Counted from the stretch's first letter, positions 7,957 through 15,700 are shown. The stretch is 57,366 nt of DNA from Croceibacterium_A sp044506565 (GCA_044506565.1 JBIQKN010000010.1:1-57366), one strand, 5' to 3'. Numbers and translations are program-made. The notes: generated by a model not told the origin, from the sequence alone.

Positions 7957-8784
7957 CTACGGCCTCACCGGCGCGAACGGAGCCGGTGCCAGGAACCAGC
8001 CCGAGCCGAACATCCCTTCGAGCCCGCTCGCCGCCTCGGGATCGCGCAGGTAATCGAACAACTCGTCGAAATCGCTGCGCCGGTCGCCGGCAATGGCGAT
8101 CACGCAGACGTCGAGGTTGGCTTCGAAGCGCAGGGTCTGCTTTCGGTCCTCGGGATTGCGGATCAGCAACAGCGGGTCGCGGCCGGTCGGGTCGAGCCCC
8201 GAGAACTCCAGCGCGTCGGCTACTTCTCTCACCTGGTTGGCGTCGGCCTGCGACAACCACAACACGACGATCCCCGCCTGGCGCAACTGCGCGAGCCCCT
8301 CGGCAAGGCCCGGCGAGGGCAGCCCGGTGGCGCTCGGCGTGAACGGAGCCGAACCCTCGTCCAGGTCGACGATGACCGCGGGCTGCTTCTCCGGGCAGGC
8401 GAGCCGCCGTTCGACGAGGCGGCTGCTCGCGCCGGGATCGAGCAGCGCCGAAACCGCGCGTGCCTGGTTTCCGGCCCTGCTCAGCGCGTAGTCGATGAAC
8501 CCCTGCCAGGGGCTGTCGGCGGGGATAGGGCCGGAGGGAGGCGGCAGTTCGGTGAGGTCGGTCAGGACGACACCCGGACGCACCGTCACGCGTGCCGCGT
8601 CTCCCGTTCGCTCCGGCACCGGGGTGGCCGCGCGAACGCGCACGTTCGTCCCGATCATGCCGGCCGCGGCTGCGACCGGGACCAGCGCCGCGGCGGCGAT
8701 GCAGCCGCCTAGCAAGGGCAGCATCGCCAATGCGGCGAGGCCCATTAGCAGGCGGCGATTTCGCAATGACCCCTCGGCACTCAC
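7957..8784 (-). CDS. HAD-like putative lipoprotein
   Basis: 275 residues from a GTG start at 8784, supported by AGGAG seven bases upstream. A lipoprotein signal (LMGLAALAMLPLLGGC, lipobox Cys28) and an Ala-rich stretch precede a C-terminal domain with all four HAD motifs: IVDLDEG (Asp140, Asp142), WLSQ, the basic RKQ, and AGDRRSDFDEL. So it could be a periplasmic phosphohydrolase; the substrate is unknown. Divergent from folB, and its 3' end lies five bases from the convergent methyltransferase stop. Confidence 0.8.
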   Translation of the reverse strand: MSAEGSLRNRRLLMGLAALAMLPLLGGCIAAAALVPVAAAAGMIGTNVRVRAATPVPERTGDAARVTVRPGVVLTDLTELPPPSGPIPADSPWQGFIDYALSRAGNQARAVSALLDPGASSRLVERRLACPEKQPAVIVDLDEGSAPFTPSATGLPSPGLAEGLAQLRQAGIVVLWLSQADANQVREVADALEFSGLDPTGRDPLLLIRNPEDRKQTLRFEANLDVCVIAIAGDRRSDFDELFDYLRDPEAASGLEGMFGSGWFLAPAPFAPVRP

Positions 8785-8899
8785 GGGCGCACTCCTAACC
8801 GCAAGCGGCCGCGGCTGCCCAGTGCCAAAAGGCAGCGTCGCGCCGGTCCGTTGCGCCCGCAGGTTTACAGACTCGTCCGGCGCTGCCATTCGCGCGCCC

Positions 8900-9268
8900 A
8901 TGGCCGACAGCCTCACCCTCGAGCTCGCCGACTTCGAGCACATGGTCCACACCGGGATCTACTCGGAAGAGACCGGCAAGCCGCAACCGCTTCGTTTTTC
9001 GGTCAGCGTGCAGCTCAGGCCGATCCAGCACTACGACGCCGACACCTCGCTCGACGCGAGCAAGAACTACATGGACCTGAAGTTCGCCTGCTCGGAGGCG
9101 CTCGGCGAGACCCACTTCAAGCTGATCGAGGCGGTGGCCGACCACGTCTGCGAGACGCTGTTCCTGCAGGATGCGCGGGTCGAGGCGGTGACGGTCAAGA
9201 TCGTCAAGCTGGCGCTGAGCGAAGCCGACGAGAAGATCGGCATCACCCTTCATCGAGAGCGGCGATGA
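8900..9268 (+). CDS. folB: Dihydroneopterin aldolase
   Basis: 122-residue FolB-fold protein that cleaves 7,8-dihydroneopterin to 6-hydroxymethyl-dihydropterin and glycolaldehyde in folate synthesis. Family features are GIYSEETGKPQPLRFSV (active-site Glu region), IEAVADHVCETLF, and the C-terminal VKIVKLALSEADEKIGITLHR. The usual KP near the C-terminal active-site lysine is KL here. The stop codon overlaps the ATG of a gene that runs into the first assembly gap. Confidence 0.88.
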   Translation: MADSLTLELADFEHMVHTGIYSEETGKPQPLRFSVSVQLRPIQHYDADTSLDASKNYMDLKFACSEALGETHFKLIEAVADHVCETLFLQDARVEAVTVKIVKLALSEADEKIGITLHRERR

Positions 9269-9341
9269 TGGGGCAGGCTGTCCTGCAGGTTACCCAGCTT
9301 GCGGACGGACCGACGGCAGCGGCCGCGCTTTTCTACGCCGA
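9268..9341 (+). CDS. Unidentified gene, 5' fragment cut by the assembly gap
   Basis: An open frame starting MGQAVLQVTQLADGPTAAAA overlaps the folB stop (ATGATGG; alternative ATG at 9265) and runs into the N block after about 24 codons. The tight overlap suggests a real gene cotranscribed with folB. Too little is left to name a family. Confidence 0.45.
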
Positions 9342-9441
9342 NNNNNNNNNNNNNNNNNNNNNNNNNNNNNNNNNNNNNNNNNNNNNNNNNNNNNNNNNNN
9401 NNNNNNNNNNNNNNNNNNNNNNNNNNNNNNNNNNNNNNNNN
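9342..9441. other. Assembly gap (100 N)
   Basis: Exactly 100 N, a conventional placeholder, so the true distance between the folB side and moaA is unknown. It contains the rest of the truncated gene at 9268 and perhaps other sequence. Confidence 0.99.
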
Positions 9442-9484
9442 CCGCCCTTTCAATCTTCGGCCGTTGGCTCCACAATAGTCCGCA

Positions 9485-10486
9485 ATGAGCTGCTCCTCCC
9501 CCCTCGTCGACGCGTTCAACCGGCGGGTGACCTACCTGCGCCTGTCGGTCACGGACCGCTGCGACCTGCGCTGCACGTACTGCATGCCCGAGAAGATGCA
9601 GTTCCTGCCGCGCAAGGACGTGCTCAGCCTCGAGGAGCTGCACAAGCTCGCGCTGGCGATGATCGACCGCGGTATCACCAAGATCCGCCTGACCGGCGGG
9701 GAGCCGCTCGTCCGGCGCGACGTGATAGAGCTGGTCCATGCCATCGGGCGCAAGCTCGGGGACGGTCTCGAGGAACTCACACTCACCACCAACGGCACCC
9801 AGCTCGCGCAGTTCGCGGACGATCTCGCCGCCGCCGGCGTGAGACGGATCAACGTCTCGCTCGACACGCTCGACCCGGTGTTGTTCGAAGAGCTCAGCCG
9901 CCGCGACCGGCTCGGCCAGGTGCTGCAGGGCATCGCCGCGGCGCGCGAAGCGGGGCTGAAGGTCAAGCTCAACACCGTGGCCCTGAAAGGGCTCAACGAG
10001 GACGAAGTTCCCTTCCTCGTCGAGTGGGCCCATGCGCACGGGCACGACATCACGCTGATCGAAGTGATGCCGCTGGGGGAAGTCGAGGGCGAGCGGGTCG
10101 ACCACTACCTGCCGCTGACCGCGGTGCGCGACGTGCTGGAGGCGCGCTGGACGCTGACACCGAGCGATCACCGCTCGGGCGGACCGGCACGCTACGTCGA
10201 CGTCGCCGAAACCGGCGGCCGGCTCGGTTTCATCACCCCGCTGACCAACAATTTCTGCGCCAGCTGCAACCGCGTACGCGTGACGGCGACCGGGGAGCTA
10301 TTTGCCTGCCTCGGTGGCGCCGAGAAGGTCGACTTGCGCGCCGCGCTGCGTTCCGGCGACCCCGACACGAACCTCGCCGCGGCGCTCGACGAGGCGATGC
10401 GGATCAAGCCCGAGCGGCACCATTTCCGCATCGAGCGCGGTGCCGGCCCGGCGCAGCCGCGGCACATGTCGCTCACCGGAGGCTGA
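9485..10486 (+). CDS. moaA: GTP 3',8-cyclase (molybdenum cofactor biosynthesis)
   Basis: 333-residue radical-SAM enzyme that, with MoaC, turns GTP into cyclic pyranopterin monophosphate. The N-terminal radical-SAM cluster is CDLRCTYC (Cys26, 30, 33) and LTGGEPLVRRD follows. The C-terminal substrate-binding cluster is FCASCNRVRVTATGELFACL (near 258, 261 and 275), and the protein ends in the functional Gly-Gly (LTGG). First gene of a moaA-moaD-moaE run with 1-3 base spacing. Confidence 0.97.
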   Translation: MSCSSPLVDAFNRRVTYLRLSVTDRCDLRCTYCMPEKMQFLPRKDVLSLEELHKLALAMIDRGITKIRLTGGEPLVRRDVIELVHAIGRKLGDGLEELTLTTNGTQLAQFADDLAAAGVRRINVSLDTLDPVLFEELSRRDRLGQVLQGIAAAREAGLKVKLNTVALKGLNEDEVPFLVEWAHAHGHDITLIEVMPLGEVEGERVDHYLPLTAVRDVLEARWTLTPSDHRSGGPARYVDVAETGGRLGFITPLTNNFCASCNRVRVTATGELFACLGGAEKVDLRAALRSGDPDTNLAAALDEAMRIKPERHHFRIERGAGPAQPRHMSLTGG

Positions 10487-10489
10487 GCC

Positions 10490-10732
10490 GTGACCGTCAG
10501 GCTGGTCTTCCTCGGCAAGCTGGCCGACCTCGCGGGTGCGTCGGAAATCGACGTTGCGGGGCCGCTCGACTGGGAGGGGCTGATCGCGGCGCTGCCGGGT
10601 TCGCTCGGCGAGGCGGCGAAGGGCGACAAGGTCCGGCTAGCGGTCAACGGGGCCGTGCTGTCCGACAAGTCCGCGCTCGCGGCCAAGGACGGCGACGAAA
10701 TCGCCCTGCTTCCTCCCGTCAGCGGCGGCTGA
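10490..10732 (+). CDS. moaD: Molybdopterin synthase small subunit
   Basis: 80-residue ubiquitin-fold sulfur carrier, GTG start three bases after the moaA stop. It ends LLPPVSGG, the C-terminal Gly-Gly that is adenylated and thiocarboxylated before donating sulfur to the pterin. VRLAVNGAVLSD and DGDEIALLPP are typical. Partner of MoaE, encoded one base downstream. Confidence 0.95.
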   Translation: MTVRLVFLGKLADLAGASEIDVAGPLDWEGLIAALPGSLGEAAKGDKVRLAVNGAVLSDKSALAAKDGDEIALLPPVSGG

Positions 10733-10733
10733 C

Positions 10734-11183
10734 GTGGCCTGCGACGTTCGCCTGCAAGACCATGCGCTCAAGCCCGAAGCGGAGCTCGCCGCGTTTGCCG
10801 CTGCGCACTCCCAGGCGGGCGGAATCGCCAGCTTCATCGGAAAGGTTCGGCCCGACGACGGCGTCGAGCTGCTCGAGTTGAGCCACTACGAGCCGCTGAC
10901 GCTGCCCGGGATCGTTGCACTGGCCGACGAGGCGCTTGCCCGCTGGGCGCTCGACGGCATCCTGATCCGTCACCGCGTGGGACAGATGCGGCCGGGCGAC
11001 CCGATCGTGCTCGTCGCCGCTGCGGCGCGGCACCGGCGCGACGCGTTCGAGGCGGCCGATTTCGCGATGGACCACCTCAAGTCGGACGCCTGGTTCTGGA
11101 AGCGCGAGAGGCGCGCAGGCGCGTGGCGCTGGATCGAGCCACGGGCGCAGGATCATGCCGACCTGGCTCGCTGGACGGCCTGA
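10734..11183 (+). CDS. moaE: Molybdopterin synthase large subunit
   Basis: 149-residue catalytic subunit of molybdopterin synthase. Conserved features are GGIASFIGKVRPDDG, LELSHYEPLTLPGI, the catalytic histidine region RHRVGQMRPGDPIV, HRRDAFEAADFAMDHLK, and the lysines in FWKRE. GTG start two bases after moaD. The stop at 11181-11183 is 16 bases before the second assembly gap, so operon content beyond it is unknown. Confidence 0.96.
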   Translation: MACDVRLQDHALKPEAELAAFAAAHSQAGGIASFIGKVRPDDGVELLELSHYEPLTLPGIVALADEALARWALDGILIRHRVGQMRPGDPIVLVAAAARHRRDAFEAADFAMDHLKSDAWFWKRERRAGAWRWIEPRAQDHADLARWTA

Positions 11184-11199
11184 AATTCCCGTTTGATCG

Positions 11200-11299
11200 N
11201 NNNNNNNNNNNNNNNNNNNNNNNNNNNNNNNNNNNNNNNNNNNNNNNNNNNNNNNNNNNNNNNNNNNNNNNNNNNNNNNNNNNNNNNNNNNNNNNNNNN
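11200..11299. other. Assembly gap (100 N)
   Basis: Second run of exactly 100 N, 16 bases after moaE. Real length is unknown. Together with the gap at 9342 it leaves the moa genes on a short isolated contig, so their placement beside folB and the FNR gene rests on scaffolding. Confidence 0.99.
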
Positions 11300-11302
11300 T
11301 GG

Positions 11303-11485
11303 ATGCGGATGAAGCCCGGCAATCCTCAGACACTGACCGCCTGGGGCCGTTTCCGGCAATACGGGATCAAGACCGCGTTCGGTCATGCCTCGGCCGGCGC
11401 GGCGAGCGTGCAGGTTCTGCTCCTGCCGGGACTGGTGTTTGTCTGGGGTCTGGCGATCGCGACCATCGCCGCCGTGGTCCGCTGA
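11303..11485 (+). CDS. Short membrane-protein reading frame after the gap (complete or C-terminal fragment)
   Basis: Frame open from the gap edge; first ATG at 11303, stop at 11483-11485, giving up to 60 residues. A basic N-terminal part (FRQYGIKTAFGH) precedes one hydrophobic helix (VLLLPGLVFVWGLAIATIA). It may be a small single-pass protein or the end of a longer gene lost in the gap; the three bases before the ATG cannot decide. Convergent with the FNR gene, whose stop is six bases away. Confidence 0.45.
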   Translation: MRMKPGNPQTLTAWGRFRQYGIKTAFGHASAGAASVQVLLLPGLVFVWGLAIATIAAVVR

Positions 11486-11491
11486 AGGGAG

Positions 11492-12178
11492 CTAAGCGGC
11501 CTCGAACCCCAGCCGCGCGGGATCGAGGATCTCGATCCCGCGCGCACCCTTGCGCCGGATCAAGCCATCGCGCTCGAACCGGGTGATCGCCCGGCTCACG
11601 GTCTCGATAGTCAGCCCGAGCATCCCCGCGATTTCTCCGCGTGTCAGCGGCAGCTCGAATTCGCGCGCCGGATGGCATGACGAGTCGCTGGCCGCCTCGG
11701 CCAGCCCCATCAGCAGCCCGGCGACTTTGGACGCGGCGCTGCGCCGCCCGCTCAGCGCGAGGAGCTCGCGGCTCTGCAGCAATTCTTCCTGCGAGCGTCG
11801 CAGCAGCGCCTGGGCGAGCTTGGGGTTCAGCTCGACCGCACGCCCCATCTCGCTCTTGGGGAACACGCACAGCTCGCTGTCGGTCAGCGCAATCACGTCG
11901 TGATGGGCAAACGGGGCGAACAACTCGCCGATAAAGCCTGCGGGATGGACCAGCGCGAGGATGCGCTCGGTGCCTTCCTCGTCAACCGCGGCGATCTTGA
12001 GCGCACCGCTGAGCAGCGTCGCGCAGGCCGCGTTCTCGTCGCCAGCCGCAAACAGTGTCTCGCCCCGCCGCAACTTGCGCGTGCGGCCCGAGCGGGCGAG
12101 GGCCTCGCGCTCTTCGGGGTCGAGCACCGAGCAAGCAGCGCGGTCGCGGACCGGGCAATGTTCGCAGTCGAGGCTCAT
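11492..12178 (-). CDS. FNR-type [4Fe-4S] oxygen-sensing regulator (Crp/Fnr family)
   Basis: 228-residue regulator. The N-terminal CEHCPVRDRAAC (Cys5, 8, 16; C-X2-C-X7-C) plus a central Cys104 (SELCVFP) match FNR/FnrN proteins with an O2-labile iron-sulfur cluster. A cyclic-nucleotide-like beta-roll follows, then a helix-turn-helix with IETVSRAITRFERDGLI, whose E-xx-SR residues read TTGAT-type half sites in the FNR family. It overlaps the upstream lipoprotein gene by four bases (ATGA). It probably tunes low-oxygen respiration. Confidence 0.93.
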   Translation of the reverse strand: MSLDCEHCPVRDRAACSVLDPEEREALARSGRTRKLRRGETLFAAGDENAACATLLSGALKIAAVDEEGTERILALVHPAGFIGELFAPFAHHDVIALTDSELCVFPKSEMGRAVELNPKLAQALLRRSQEELLQSRELLALSGRRSAASKVAGLLMGLAEAASDSSCHPAREFELPLTRGEIAGMLGLTIETVSRAITRFERDGLIRRKGARGIEILDPARLGFEAA

Positions 12179-12678
12179 CGAGGCAGCTCCGCCTGTAGCG
12201 CCGCGAGAGCCTGGTCCTGCTCGGCGACCTGCGCCGCGACTTGCGCCCGTGCCGCATCGATACGCTCGAGCGAGGCGCCTTCGAGCGAGGATTCCAGGTG
12301 CAGCCGATCGAGGTCGGCGAGGGCGATCGTCGCCGGGCTGCGGCTGCCTTCGAGGTCGGCGAGCGCGATGTGCGCGCGGGCCCAGGAATCGTCTCCGGGA
12401 GCGGCGCCGCTCGCTGCGGCGATGGCGCTGCGGGCCTGCGGCACGGCGGCCAGGAAGGCCCGGTGCGCACTGGCCGCGTCGCCAGCGAGCCGGTCCAGCT
12501 GGCCGAGTACCGCAGGGGCCGGTGGCGGGGGCACGTAGGGCTCCGGCTGGGCGGGCTCCATCGTGCCCGTCACGCGTTCGGCGTCGCGGATGGCGAGGCT
12601 CGGGTATTGCGCCGAAGCCGCGCAGGCACCGAGCGTGCATCCGAGCGCGGCAATCAGACAGGCACGGTTGAAATCCAT
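12175..12678 (-). CDS. Uncharacterised periplasmic lipoprotein
   Basis: 167 residues from the ATG at 12678. An N-terminal signal with lipobox (ALGCTLGAC) is followed by a Pro-rich linker (PEPYVPPPPAPAV) and an Ala-rich, predicted helical region ending in a coiled-coil-like stretch (ARAQVAAQVAEQDQALAALQ). I recognise no catalytic motif; it recalls small lipoproteins of the DUF4398 type, with low certainty. Its stop overlaps the fnr-like start codon, so the two are cotranscribed. Confidence 0.72.
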   Translation of the reverse strand: MDFNRACLIAALGCTLGACAASAQYPSLAIRDAERVTGTMEPAQPEPYVPPPPAPAVLGQLDRLAGDAASAHRAFLAAVPQARSAIAAASGAAPGDDSWARAHIALADLEGSRSPATIALADLDRLHLESSLEGASLERIDAARAQVAAQVAEQDQALAALQAELPR

Positions 12679-12751
12679 CGCCTGCGCCTTAGCTCGCCGC
12701 TGCCGCTGACGCCAGCGCGCCGGACGTGGGCGAAATTGCTCCGCCGCGGCG

Positions 12752-12780
12752 TTGACAGCCGGGCCCCGTTGGCCTAACGG
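12752..12780 (+). promoter_or_regulatory. Probable sigma-70-type promoter for rplU-rpmA
   Basis: TTGACA (12752-12757), a 17-base spacer, then TAACGG (12775-12780), directly upstream of the ribosomal protein genes. A consensus -35 is rare in this GC-rich window. Transcription would start near 12786-12788, just before the hairpin at 12793. Confidence 0.7.
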
Positions 12781-12792
12781 CGGCGCACTTTC

Positions 12793-12815
12793 GGTGCCCT
12801 TCGGGCGCCTTTTTT
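12793..12815 (+). terminator. Terminator-like hairpin in the rplU leader
   Basis: Seven-bp stem GGTGCCC-TTC-GGGCGCC (one G-T pair) followed by six T. No plus-strand gene ends upstream, and the predicted transcription start is only about six bases earlier. So it is more likely a 5' leader structure or attenuator for rplU than the end of another transcript. Confidence 0.6.
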
Positions 12816-12873
12816 GTCGTTTATGCGGGCCCGCCCGAAGGAACGGCAGTCGAAACGAACGGATTTGATGACC

Positions 12874-13398
12874 ATGTTCGCAGTAGTGCGCACGGGCGGC
12901 AAGCAGTATCGCGTGACCGCCGGAGACAAGATCGCAGTCGAGAAGCTGGCGGGCGACGCCGGCGACACGATCCAGCTGGGCGACGTCCTGCTGGCCGGCG
13001 ACGGCGACAAGCTGGCCGAGGCGGGCAAGGTCACGGTCTCGGCCGAGATCATCGCGCAGGCGAAGAGCGAGAAGGTCGTCGTCTTCAAGAAGCGCCGCCG
13101 GCACAATTATCGCCGCAAGGCCGGGCACCGCCAGCAGATGACGCTGCTGCGCATCGTCTCGGTGGGCGATTCGAAGGCCGCGCCGAAGAAGGCCGCCGCG
13201 CCGAAGGCCGAGGAAGCGCCGAAGGCCGAAGCCGCGCCCAAGGCCGAGAAGGCCAAGGCTCCGGCGAAGACTGCCGAAGCGAAGGAAGCCAAGGCAGCGA
13301 AGCCGGCTGCCAAGAAGGAAGCCGCGGCCGAAAAGCCCGCCGAGAAGAAGGCTCCGGCGAAGAAGCCGGCGGCCAAGAAGCCCGCCGCGAAGAAGTAA
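12874..13398 (+). CDS. rplU: 50S ribosomal protein L21 with a Lys/Ala-rich extension
   Basis: 174 residues. Residues 1-102 are a normal L21 (MFAVVRTGGKQYRV ... VVVFKKRRRHNYRRKAGHRQQMTLLRI). The rest is a tail of repeated AAPKAE, KAPAKK and AAKKP blocks that nearly doubles the length against the usual 103 residues; this kind of tail is also known in related alphaproteobacteria. I chose the ATG at 12874 because it gives the canonical L21 N-terminus; an in-frame ATG at 12868 would add two residues. rpmA follows after 13 bases. Confidence 0.97.
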   Translation: MFAVVRTGGKQYRVTAGDKIAVEKLAGDAGDTIQLGDVLLAGDGDKLAEAGKVTVSAEIIAQAKSEKVVVFKKRRRHNYRRKAGHRQQMTLLRIVSVGDSKAAPKKAAAPKAEEAPKAEAAPKAEKAKAPAKTAEAKEAKAAKPAAKKEAAAEKPAEKKAPAKKPAAKKPAAKK

Positions 13399-13411
13399 GA
13401 GGTAGTTCGAG

Positions 13412-13681
13412 ATGGCACACAAGAAAGCAGGCGGTAGCTCGCGCAACGGTCGCGATTCGGCCGGTCGTCGCCTCGGCGTGAAGAAGTTCGGCGGTCAGGA
13501 CGTGATCGGCGGCAACATCATCGTGCGCCAGCGCGGCACCAAGTTCTATCCGGGCACCAACGTGGGCATGGGCAAGGACCACACCCTGTTTGCGCTCAGC
13601 GCGGGCAAGGTCCGATTCCACGACGGCAAGCTCGGCCGCAAGTACGTGTCGGTCGACATGATGGCAGACGCCGCCGAATAA
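13412..13681 (+). CDS. rpmA: 50S ribosomal protein L27
   Basis: 89-residue L27 with the standard start MAHKKAGGSSRNGRDSAGRRLG; its N-terminal tail reaches the peptidyl-transferase centre. VRQRGTKFYPGTNVGMGKDHTLFAL is also diagnostic. No cleavable N-terminal extension of the Firmicutes type. GAGGTAG provides a ribosome-binding site. Standard rplU-rpmA pair, closed by a terminator. Confidence 0.98.
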   Translation: MAHKKAGGSSRNGRDSAGRRLGVKKFGGQDVIGGNIIVRQRGTKFYPGTNVGMGKDHTLFALSAGKVRFHDGKLGRKYVSVDMMADAAE

Positions 13682-13748
13682 CCGGATGACTCAAGGAAAG
13701 GGTCATCCACCGGGATGGCCCGCCGGGCGGCGAAACGCCCGGACGTAG

Positions 13749-13780
13749 AGGGAGATCGGGCCAGCCCGTCTCCCTTTTTT
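13749..13780 (+). terminator. Rho-independent terminator after rpmA
   Basis: Arms 13749-13760 and 13765-13775 pair with one bulge around a CCAG loop, then T(6) at 13775-13780. Well placed to end the rplU-rpmA transcript. Confidence 0.85.
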
Positions 13781-13850
13781 CGTCTCCCTCGCAAAGCCAC
13801 TGTCACATCGGCCTGCCATCGCAGGCCGGGGGCAGGAGAGGAGGACGACG

Positions 13851-14426
13851 ATGTTCCTGCGCACCGAACGCCTGTTCCTGAGGCCGGCCTGGCCCGAGGA
13901 CGCTGCCGAGCTCGCTCGCGCGATCGGGCACGAGGCGGTCGTGCGCATGCTCGCCCGCGTTCCGTGGCCCTATCGGGAGGACCATGCTCGGGAGTGGATC
14001 GAGACCCAGCGCGATCCCTGTCTGCCGAACATGCTGATCACCCGGCCCGACGAGGGCGGGCGGATCGTCGGATCCGTCGGCTTGCACGAGGAAGAGGGGC
14101 AGGCCGAGGTCGGCTACTGGGTCGAGCCCGGGTCGTGGGGCCGCGGCTTTGCCACCGAGGCGCTGTGCGGCCTGCTGTCTCTCGCGCGGCTGGCCGGGCA
14201 TCGGCGAATCGTCAGCCGCCACGCGATGGACAATCCGGCCTCGGGGCGGGTGCTGTGGAAGGCGGGCTTCCGTCCGACAGGCCGCGCGCGCCCGTTCCGC
14301 AGCCTCGGCCGCGCAACGGACGGGCTCGTCGCCCCCGAATACGCGGTGGAGCTGGAGGGCTCCGGGCCGGCGAGCCCGTGCTGGGCCGCGCCGAACGTCT
14401 ATACGCCCGGGGTCATCGCGGCGTAG
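13851..14426 (+). CDS. GNAT acetyltransferase, RimJ/RimL type
   Basis: 191 residues. The start MFLRTERLFLRPAWPEDA is typical of GNAT_3 (RimJ/RimL-like) enzymes; EVGYWVEPGSWGRGFATEAL holds the acetyl-CoA pyrophosphate loop (WGRGFAT), followed by HAMDNPASGRVLWKAGF. The acceptor (a protein N-terminus or small molecule) cannot be told from sequence. Its 3' end overlaps the convergent thioesterase gene by 14 bases. Confidence 0.92.
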   Translation: MFLRTERLFLRPAWPEDAAELARAIGHEAVVRMLARVPWPYREDHAREWIETQRDPCLPNMLITRPDEGGRIVGSVGLHEEEGQAEVGYWVEPGSWGRGFATEALCGLLSLARLAGHRRIVSRHAMDNPASGRVLWKAGFRPTGRARPFRSLGRATDGLVAPEYAVELEGSGPASPCWAAPNVYTPGVIAA

Positions 14427-14808
14427 CTGCGGGCAGGAACCGCTCCACGACTTCGCGGGCCAGCCGTGCCGGCCTGAGCGTCGCCGAATCGAGACAGCAC
14501 CAGCTGCTGCGGACGTCGGCCAGCAGTTCCTCGCCGCGGCGGATGAAAGTGGTGAACTGCGACCGCGCGCCCTGCATGCCCTCGGCGACGACTTCGGCGA
14601 CGAGGCCGTCCTCGAGGAAGGCGGGGCGCCGGTACGAGATCTCGTGCTTGAGCGCGACCCACAGGTGTCGCGCGACGGCTTCGGCCGGGGCGACGGTTTC
14701 CCAGTAGCGCGTGACGGCGTCCTGCACCCAACGCAGGTAGACCGCGTTGTTGACGTGCCCCATGTGGTCGATGTCGCGCGGATCGACCGAGATGGTGTGC
14801 GCGTACAT
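14413..14808 (-). CDS. Acyl-CoA thioesterase, 4HBT hot-dog fold
   Basis: 131-residue hot-dog protein. The active-site region DIDHMGHVNNAVYLRWVQDA matches the 4-hydroxybenzoyl-CoA thioesterase/YbgC group (catalytic Asp with GHVNN). It would hydrolyse acyl-CoA thioesters; chain preference is unknown. Its start overlaps the stop of the upstream metal-dependent hydrolase gene (ATGA), so the two form an operon that the divergent TetR protein may control. Confidence 0.9.
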   Translation of the reverse strand: MYAHTISVDPRDIDHMGHVNNAVYLRWVQDAVTRYWETVAPAEAVARHLWVALKHEISYRRPAFLEDGLVAEVVAEGMQGARSQFTTFIRRGEELLADVRSSWCCLDSATLRPARLAREVVERFLPAATPR

Positions 14809-15677
14809 CAGCCGGCGCTCGCCGCGGCGTAGGCGCTGTCGTACTTGCCGATCAGCGCCCGGTCGTCGCGGTTCCAGGGGTGGAAGCCGGGGAGGAAATA
14901 GGCGCACCAGGCGGGGAACACACGGCGGAGGACGCCGGGCCGCCCGACGAGATACCAGATGAGAGCCATCTTCGCGCGCAGGCCGATGATGCCGTCCTGC
15001 TTGAGCAGCTCGCTGGCGTCGATGAAGCGATTGCGGACGAAGCGCCGCGTGATCAGGAGCATTGACAGCGCCTTGACCTTCCACCGCTTCCACCGGCTCC
15101 AGTCGCGCGTCGCGTGGAGCCAGGTGTCGTAGGCGACGCCCTTGTGCTCGAGTTCCTCGACCGCGTGCCAGCGCCACAGCTCGGCCTGTTCGACCTCGGC
15201 GCCGACGAAATGCTCGGGGTGCGCGAGGAACTCGTGCGCGAACATCGCGGTGAAGTGCTCGAGCGCCATCGTCACCGCCAGCCAAGCGACTTTCGGCCGC
15301 GCGTAGACGTCGGCGATCAGCCGCTCGACCCGCGCGTCGATGGCCGACATGTCGTAGCCGGCAGCTTCCGCCGCGCGGTTGAACGCGAGATGTTCGCGCG
15401 TGTGGTTGACTTCCTGCCGGACGAACGCGCGGATTTCGGCCGCGAGTTGCGGCGGTGCGCCCTCGCGGAACGCCTTGACCGAATCGATGAACAGCGTCTC
15501 CCCGCGCGGAAACGTCGCCGAAAGCGCGTTGAACCAGGCGGTCGCAATCGGGTCGCCGTTGAGCCACCAGCGCGGCGGAGTGTCGCCACGGCCGAAACGA
15601 CGATCGCGCACGACGATTGCGGGTGACTTGCTGTCGGTTGGCGCGAGGCCTAGGTCGATCGGCGTCTGAGCATTCAT
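14808..15677 (-). CDS. Predicted metal-dependent hydrolase (PF10118 type)
   Basis: 289 residues of the 'predicted metal-dependent hydrolase' family, a helical protein with ferritin-like metal-ligand spacing: RQEVNHTREHLAFN, TMALEHFTAMFAHEFL, and WRWHAVEELEHKGVAYD supply repeated E-xx-H pairs. The substrate is unknown. It is translationally coupled to the thioesterase and divergent from a TetR regulator 31 bases away, suggesting a lipid or acyl-metabolite role. Confidence 0.85.
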   Translation of the reverse strand: MNAQTPIDLGLAPTDSKSPAIVVRDRRFGRGDTPPRWWLNGDPIATAWFNALSATFPRGETLFIDSVKAFREGAPPQLAAEIRAFVRQEVNHTREHLAFNRAAEAAGYDMSAIDARVERLIADVYARPKVAWLAVTMALEHFTAMFAHEFLAHPEHFVGAEVEQAELWRWHAVEELEHKGVAYDTWLHATRDWSRWKRWKVKALSMLLITRRFVRNRFIDASELLKQDGIIGLRAKMALIWYLVGRPGVLRRVFPAWCAYFLPGFHPWNRDDRALIGKYDSAYAAASAG

Positions 15678-15700
15678 GATCGGCAGAGAATGGGTTTAAC

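Noticed and set aside
11189..11199. TTGAT next to the second gap as half of an FNR site
   Set aside because: Only one half site is visible before the N run, so nothing can be claimed.
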